Assembly: GCA_023450535.1 (NCBI GenBank)
Contig: JAEXGX010000241.1
Location: 1 to 9,750, forward strand
Reading direction: 5' to 3'
Origin: Pseudomonadota bacterium
GTDB taxonomy: Bacteria; Desulfobacterota; Desulfovibrionia; Desulfovibrionales; Desulfovibrionaceae
Length of the DNA stretch: 9,750 nucleotides
Part shown: one piece after another, positions 6,756 through 9,750 of the stretch
Numbering within the stretch: position 1 is the first letter of the stretch
Layout: the number at the start of each line of letters is the position of its first letter
Made by a program: the position numbers and the translations under genes
Notes under the pieces: generated by a model
Seen by the model: the letters and a program-made list of their open reading frames with translations, nothing else
Databases searched by the model: none
What the model was told of the DNA's origin: nothing

Positions 6756-7017
6756 CTGTTAGACCATTCAACATCGAAATCGGGCATATTGAGACATTAT
6801 GTTTTGGCCCACAGGTTTAACGCCTCTGCCGGAGTCCTGTTCTGCTGTCCATGCCTGTACGCTCTGTGGGCTACAGGCACACCCCTTCGGGTGGCACGCT
6901 GCAAGTGAATTGCGGTTACTCCGGAATGGTGGGGCGTCGCGTGGAGTCTCGCCTTACTCGACTCCATGAGCAATTTTAAAGTGAAATTGCCCCAGTATTA
7001 TACAAAGGAAGGACTCT
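6756..7017 (+). other. Hairpin-rich leader region upstream of the Crp/Fnr regulator
   Basis: No gene is seen here. Five successive inverted repeats lie within about 140 bases: GCCTGTA/TACAGGC (6853-6878, 12-base loop), CACCC/GGGTG (6880-6893), GCAA/TTGC (6901-6913), TGGAGTC/GACTCCA (6942-6966) and GCAATTT/AAATTGC (6970-6990). The second, third and last elements have counterparts in the region before pgk, in inverted orientation. No hairpin is followed by a T-tract. The regulator's RBS-like AAGGAAGGA lies at 7005-7013. I find no convincing promoter; a TATTAT at 6996-7001 is too close to the start codon to serve a normal leader. The stretch could be a structured 5' leader, a repeat element, or both. 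Confidence 0.6.
6883..6940 (-). repeat. Repeat copy B (core), inverted relative to copy A
   Basis: The reverse complement of 6883-6919 matches 1412-1448 at 30 of 37 positions without gaps (hand count). The shared GCGACG is at 6935-6940 (as CGTCGC). The wider copy appears bounded by a dyad at 6970-6990 on one side and a sequence at 6760-6780 resembling the dyad at 1281-1306 on the other. Confidence 0.6.
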
Positions 7018-7722
7018 ATGCCAGATGCTCAAGAATCTTTTCCATTTCTTGCACTTCCTTGCTATGTAGAAAATCTTTCACGCTGCTGGGAGAAAGTGCT
7101 TCATCTCGGGGAGAAAGTCACGTATAAGAAAGGGGATTTTTTCTCTCTGGGGCAGACAAAAAATCATTTTGCGTATATCCGTTCAGGGAAAACCTGCAGT
7201 TATGTCAAGGAGATTGTTGGCAAGAAGGATGAGATACGATTTTTCATCAGTGAAGGTTGTCTGGTTAAAGACACATTCGTTTCCGGTGGTTTCGGTGAAT
7301 TCCACACATACCACAAGTGTCTTACCGATGTTGTTATGTATGAATTCAACCGTAACCTCATCGAAGAAAAGGCTTTTTTGGAAGGGCATCAGGATCTGAT
7401 CCAGAACTATATTTACTCTATTTCTGCCAAAAGCATTTCATGTCAGTTTTTTTCAAGCCTACTCAAGCAAAGCTCCAACTCTCAAAAACTTGCCGTCTAC
7501 CTTTACGGTTTCTATCTGCTAAACGGAAAAAAACTCTGCTTCCAGCCTCAGCTCACACAACGTCAGCTTAGCGAACTCCTGGGGCTTAGTCCCCTCACTG
7601 TGAATAGAATTATTGGTAAGTGGAAAAGTAGGAAGCTTATTGCTTGCTATATCAAAAATAGGCTTGAGATACTTGATATTGAAAAAATTAAGGCGTTGCG
7701 GACAGATGAAAGCATGGCGTAA
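7018..7722 (+). CDS. Crp/Fnr family transcriptional regulator
   Basis: The 234-residue protein has the two-domain Crp/Fnr plan. A beta-rich sensor domain spans about 25-115, including KKGDFFSLGQ and YIRSGKTCSYV. A long dimer helix covers about 115-150, and a C-terminal winged helix carries the HTH at LTQRQLSELLGLSPLTVNR (179-197). The cAMP-pocket signature of Crp (GELG...RSAT) is not visible, and there is no N-terminal four-cysteine cluster of Fnr type. Eight cysteines are spread through the chain (15, 23, 60, 81, 101, 142, 174, 210), so redox or small-ligand sensing, as in the CprK-like branch, is possible but not shown. It lies directly downstream of the TRAP operon on the same strand and shares its AT-rich composition, so local control of that operon is the simplest guess. 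Targets are unproven. Confidence 0.9.
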   Translation: MPDAQESFPFLALPCYVENLSRCWEKVLHLGEKVTYKKGDFFSLGQTKNHFAYIRSGKTCSYVKEIVGKKDEIRFFISEGCLVKDTFVSGGFGEFHTYHKCLTDVVMYEFNRNLIEEKAFLEGHQDLIQNYIYSISAKSISCQFFSSLLKQSSNSQKLAVYLYGFYLLNGKKLCFQPQLTQRQLSELLGLSPLTVNRIIGKWKSRKLIACYIKNRLEILDIEKIKALRTDESMA

Positions 7723-7847
7723 GTTCTGTTGGAACTCTCTTGTGGCGTTTGAGTGTGGAAGACAGCGGCTATAAGGTTTGACGTTTTTTTCCTTAGTAGC
7801 GAAGAACATTCAGCGGAGAGCGGAGTTTTGAAATTGCTATATTTTTG

Positions 7848-7878
7848 AGTACCAAATGGTACTGTGTGCAAATGGCAC
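7848..7878. repeat. Two adjacent palindromes of similar sequence
   Basis: AGTACCAAATGGTACT (7848-7863) has perfect 7-base arms around AA. Two bases later GTGC-AAATG-GCAC (7866-7878) repeats the CAAATGG core with 4-base arms. Tandem dyads of this type can be protein-binding sites, but no promoter is evident here. Confidence 0.5.
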
Positions 7879-7910
7879 GAACAAGAAAGCTATACGAAGT
7901 GGAAAAGGCA

Positions 7911-7978
7911 GCGTGGTCGCTGACATGGGCTTTACCAGGAGGATGCCGGGTTGCAACCGAGCATGGCAGCGACCACGC
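7911..7978. repeat. Large inverted repeat with perfect 12-base arms
   Basis: GCGTGGTCGCTG (7911-7922) is the exact reverse complement of CAGCGACCACGC (7967-7978). Allowing one mismatch, four further pairs (CATG/CATG) extend it to 17 positions. The interior contains the perfect palindrome GGTTGCAACC (7949-7958) and an alternative ATGC/GCAT pairing (7943-7946, 7961-7964) that competes with the inner CATG pairs. No T-tract follows directly on either strand. It could be a cruciform or repeat element, an RNA hairpin at the operon ends, or a small structured RNA. Confidence 0.7.
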
Positions 7979-7981
7979 AAG

Positions 7982-8007
7982 AAAAAAGGCTTTTTAGTCC
8001 TTGGCCT
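7982..8007 (-). terminator. Weak candidate terminator for the minus-strand binding-protein genes
   Basis: On the minus strand AGGC pairs with GCCT over 13 bases and runs into a T-tract (the A-run at 7982-7987). The stem is only four pairs, with alternative pairings (TTGGCC/GGCCAA just upstream), so this is a tentative call based mainly on position, 61-86 bases past the stop. Confidence 0.33.
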
Positions 8008-8067
8008 GGGGCCACATAAGAAATGCTCTTCGGCCAAAAGTCTTGGACCTTGCAGGGCGCACAGAAC

Positions 8068-8814
8068 TTAGTCCGCCTTGCCCATCCACTTCATCTTGAT
8101 GGCCTTTTCCGTACCGTCGGCACGAATGGCCGCAAGCCCCTTGTTGATGTCGTCCTTCAACTGGGTATCCTGCATACGGAATACAAATCCCGCGTCCTCA
8201 CCTTCAGTGGTGATGAAGGCCAGCTTCATGAGATCGGTGTAGCCTTCCTTGCGGTTGGCATAATAGGCTGCTACCGGGTCATCGCACATCACGGCGTCAA
8301 TGCGGCCGACCTTCAGGTCTTCAAACGCCAGACCGACATCGTCGTAAGCCGCGATATTTTCGGAGGGCAGGGTCTTTTGCAGCACGACATGGCCGGTGGT
8401 GCCGATCTGCGCGCCCACGCGCTTACCCTTGAGCCCGTCCATGTCGGCAATGGCAGACGCAGTGGGGACTACGCAGGCCTGCTTGAAGGAGTAAAAGGGA
8501 TCAGAGAAAAGGTACTTCTTTTTGCGGGCGTCGGTAATCGTCACGCACGAGGCGATGATATCACTATTGCCGGATTCGAGCAGAGAGAAGATCCCGTCCC
8601 AGGAGGTATTGACAAGTTTGACATCATACCCGGCCGCCTTGGCAGCGGCAGAAACCACATCCATTTCATAGCCGATGACGTTCTTGTTTTCGTCCACCAT
8701 GGTCATAGGGGGCCATAGGCTGGTGGCGACCACGAGCGTTTTTTCTGCGGCGGAAGCAAGGGAAGGGGCAACAAGCGCAGCGATAAGAGCCAGCGCGGAA
8801 GCAAAGCGTTTCAT
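8068..8814 (-). CDS. Periplasmic polar-amino-acid-type ABC substrate-binding protein (SBP_bac_3), paralogue 1
   Basis: The 248-residue protein is a receptor of the amino-acid ABC importer class. The start at 8814 gives a clean Sec signal peptide (MKRFASALALIAALVAPSLASA, cut near residue 22). Longer frames add charged residues before it. The SD is weak. Family motifs are IGYEMDVVSAAAKAAGY (47-63), WDGIFSLLESGNSDII (72-87), SCVTITDAR (89-97) where R97 matches the arginine that usually binds the ligand carboxylate, FSDPFY (103-108), VGAQIGTTG (133-141), and CDDPVAAYY (177-185) whose aspartate usually binds the ligand amino group. Three cysteines (90, 114, 177) are shared with the neighbour. It is a clear paralogue of the gene at 8924-9676. 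No permease or ATPase is in the window. The ligand is unknown. Confidence 0.92.
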   Translation of the reverse strand: MKRFASALALIAALVAPSLASAAEKTLVVATSLWPPMTMVDENKNVIGYEMDVVSAAAKAAGYDVKLVNTSWDGIFSLLESGNSDIIASCVTITDARKKKYLFSDPFYSFKQACVVPTASAIADMDGLKGKRVGAQIGTTGHVVLQKTLPSENIAAYDDVGLAFEDLKVGRIDAVMCDDPVAAYYANRKEGYTDLMKLAFITTEGEDAGFVFRMQDTQLKDDINKGLAAIRADGTEKAIKMKWMGKAD

Positions 8815-8923
8815 AGTGGCAGAACTCTTGATTGCGGAAAGGTGAAGCCGTACAGAACGGCATGGTAGCACCCGGGCTTCGAAAAAGGCCGGGCGGATTG
8901 TCGGGGATTACGCAATACCCGTT
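8815..8923 (-). other. Spacer between the two binding-protein genes
   Basis: It holds two imperfect hairpins, at 8903-8920 (GGG.ATT/AAT.CCC with one mismatch) and 8871-8893 (CCCGG.CTT/AAG.CCGGG with one mismatch). Neither is followed on the minus strand by a T-tract. No clear promoter is seen for the downstream gene, so read-through from 9676 is likely, with the hairpins possibly setting unequal expression. Confidence 0.4.
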
Positions 8924-9676
8924 TTACTTGCCCATCTTCCACTGCTGAAGCAGCGCTTTTTCCGTACCGTTGGCGCGAATGCGGGCCAGGGCCTCATTGA
9001 ATTGCTGAACCTGTTCAGTATCACCCTTGCGGAATGCGAAGCCGACGCTTTCACCTTCTTCAGTAAGAAAAGCGAGTTTCAACGTGTCGGCGTAATCGGC
9101 GTCATGGTTGGCGTAGTAGGCAGCCACCGGATCATCACACACTACGGCGTCAATATTGCCGTTCTTCATGTCCTGGAAGGCCAGACCCACGTCGTCGTAA
9201 TTGCGGAGCTGAGCCTTGGGGGCCAGCTTCTTTACCGCAAAGGAGCCGGTGGTGCCGAGCTGAGCGCCGACTTTTTTGCCCGCGAGATCATCCATGGAGG
9301 CAATGGCGGAACCGGAAGGCACCACGCAGGCCTGCTTCAGGGTGTAGACGGGGTCAGAGAAAAGCACAGCCTTCTGCCGCTCGGGCGTAATGGTCATGCA
9401 GGCGGCGATGAGGTCGCAGTTGCCGTTGGCCACATCGCTGATGAGGCCGTCAAATTCAGCGTTCTTGATAGTGACGTCATAGCCTGCTTCTTTGGCCACA
9501 GCGCGCACCAGATCCATTTCATAGCCCGTGATTTTTTTGTCCTTGTCCACGAACTGCATGGGCGGGAAGGTGGCGTTGGTGCCGACAACCAGCGTTTTAC
9601 CAGCAGCCTGGGCGGACGGAGCCGACGGAACAAGAAGCGCGGCAGTCAGCGCCAGCGCCATAAAAATGCCTTTCAT
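8924..9676 (-). CDS. Periplasmic polar-amino-acid-type ABC substrate-binding protein (SBP_bac_3), paralogue 2
   Basis: The 250-residue protein carries a Sec signal peptide of about 24 residues (…PSAQA|AGKTLVV) and no lipobox cysteine, hence a soluble periplasmic receptor. Motifs parallel its neighbour: GYEMDLVRAVAKEAGY (51-66), FDGLISDVANGNCDLI (75-90), ACMTITPER (92-100; R100 as probable carboxylate contact), FSDPVY (106-111), VGAQLGTTG (136-144) and CDDPVAAYY (180-188). By eye more than half of the mature residues are identical to those of the gene at 8068-8814, indicating a tandem duplication. Ligand-pocket residues near the N-terminus differ (NATFPPM here, SLWPPM there), so specificity may have diverged. 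A GAGAGGG sits about eight bases before the ATG, and a near-consensus promoter lies upstream. The gene is first in the minus-strand unit. Confidence 0.94.
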   Translation of the reverse strand: MKGIFMALALTAALLVPSAPSAQAAGKTLVVGTNATFPPMQFVDKDKKITGYEMDLVRAVAKEAGYDVTIKNAEFDGLISDVANGNCDLIAACMTITPERQKAVLFSDPVYTLKQACVVPSGSAIASMDDLAGKKVGAQLGTTGSFAVKKLAPKAQLRNYDDVGLAFQDMKNGNIDAVVCDDPVAAYYANHDADYADTLKLAFLTEEGESVGFAFRKGDTEQVQQFNEALARIRANGTEKALLQQWKMGK

Positions 9677-9714
9677 GAGCGTTCCCTCTCGTTGAATGTG
9701 GAAGAAAAAATGAG

Positions 9715-9742
9715 CTTATAAACCCGCGCATGGCGCTGTCAA
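9715..9742 (-). promoter_or_regulatory. Near-consensus sigma-70 promoter for the binding-protein genes
   Basis: Read on the minus strand, a perfect TTGACA (9742-9737) is followed after 16 bases by TATAAG (9720-9715, 5/6 to consensus). This predicts a transcript starting near 9708 with a leader of about 30 bases before the ATG at 9676. No operator-like dyad is obvious. Confidence 0.8.
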
Positions 9743-9750
9743 GCGCATAG

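Larger units (their letters stand above)
7723..8067. other. Convergent intergenic region with palindromes, no gene seen
   Basis: These 345 bases lie between converging genes. The open frames within it (about 66-71 codons) are basic, low-complexity and lack ribosome binding sites, so I reject them. It holds a short AGTTC/GAACT dyad overlapping the regulator's stop (7722-7736), paired palindromes at 7848-7878, a large inverted repeat at 7911-7978 and a weak terminator-like structure at 7982-8007. A GCAATTTCA-like string (reverse strand of about 7829-7837) recalls the terminal dyad of repeat B, but the match is too short to rely on. Confidence 0.55.

Noticed and set aside
7837..8071. Small open frames of 66-71 codons on both strands in the convergent region
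   Set aside because: They have no ribosome binding sites, run through the large inverted repeat, and have Arg/Lys/Cys-rich content.
8023..8718. Plus-strand open frame opposite binding-protein gene 1
   Set aside because: The minus-strand frame has a signal peptide and full SBP_bac_3 motifs. The plus-strand frame shows the repetitive Gly/Val/His content typical of an antisense shadow.
8815..8871. Longer N-terminus for binding protein 1 (GTG at 8871)
   Set aside because: It would place charged residues before a clean signal peptide. The ATG at 8814 matches the layout of its paralogue.
9002..9721. Plus-strand open frame opposite binding-protein gene 2
   Set aside because: It resembles the other antisense frame only because the two sense genes are paralogues. 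It has no motif of its own.

Overview
The window looks like a Gram-negative, flagellated delta-proteobacterium, most likely a Desulfovibrionaceae member (Desulfovibrio or Bilophila type). The basis is a flagellar export ATPase, periplasmic amino-acid binding proteins without lipoboxes, a TRAP transporter, and a mix of GC-rich housekeeping genes with a more AT-rich inserted block. The taxonomic call is inference from gene style, not from a marker gene.

Layout. (1) 1-1261, plus strand: the 3' end of fliI, overlapping by one base a four-helix DUF599 membrane protein. (2) 1262-1609: a non-coding stretch rich in hairpins that holds copy A of a diverged repeat. (3) 1610-2903: pgk with a strong intrinsic terminator. 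(4) 2904-6755: an apparent operon with its own promoter region, encoding an amidohydrolase-2-like protein, then the small (DctQ), large (DctM) and periplasmic (DctP) parts of a TRAP transporter, closed by an intrinsic terminator. A terminator-like hairpin between the first and second genes may lower transporter expression relative to the enzyme. (5) 6756-7017: a leader with five successive hairpins and copy B of the repeat, inverted relative to copy A, followed by a Crp/Fnr-family regulator (7018-7722). (6) 7723-8067: a convergent intergenic region with two adjacent small palindromes and a perfect 12-bp-arm inverted repeat. (7) 8068-9676, minus strand: two tandem paralogous polar-amino-acid binding proteins behind a near-consensus sigma-70 promoter at 9715-9742.

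How the genes work together. FliI and Pgk are core functions. The hydrolase-like/TRAP/regulator block reads as a small accessory module. DctP would capture an organic acid in the periplasm, DctQM would import it with sodium or protons, the hydrolase-like protein would act on it in the cytoplasm, and the Crp/Fnr protein may control the locus. The substrate cannot be read from sequence. The most notable feature is that the amidohydrolase-2-like protein lacks most of the family's metal ligands: both histidines of the HxH motif are arginines and the late aspartate is alanine. It may therefore be a metal-independent enzyme or a non-catalytic partner. No CRISPR array, transposase, tRNA or rRNA was recognised.
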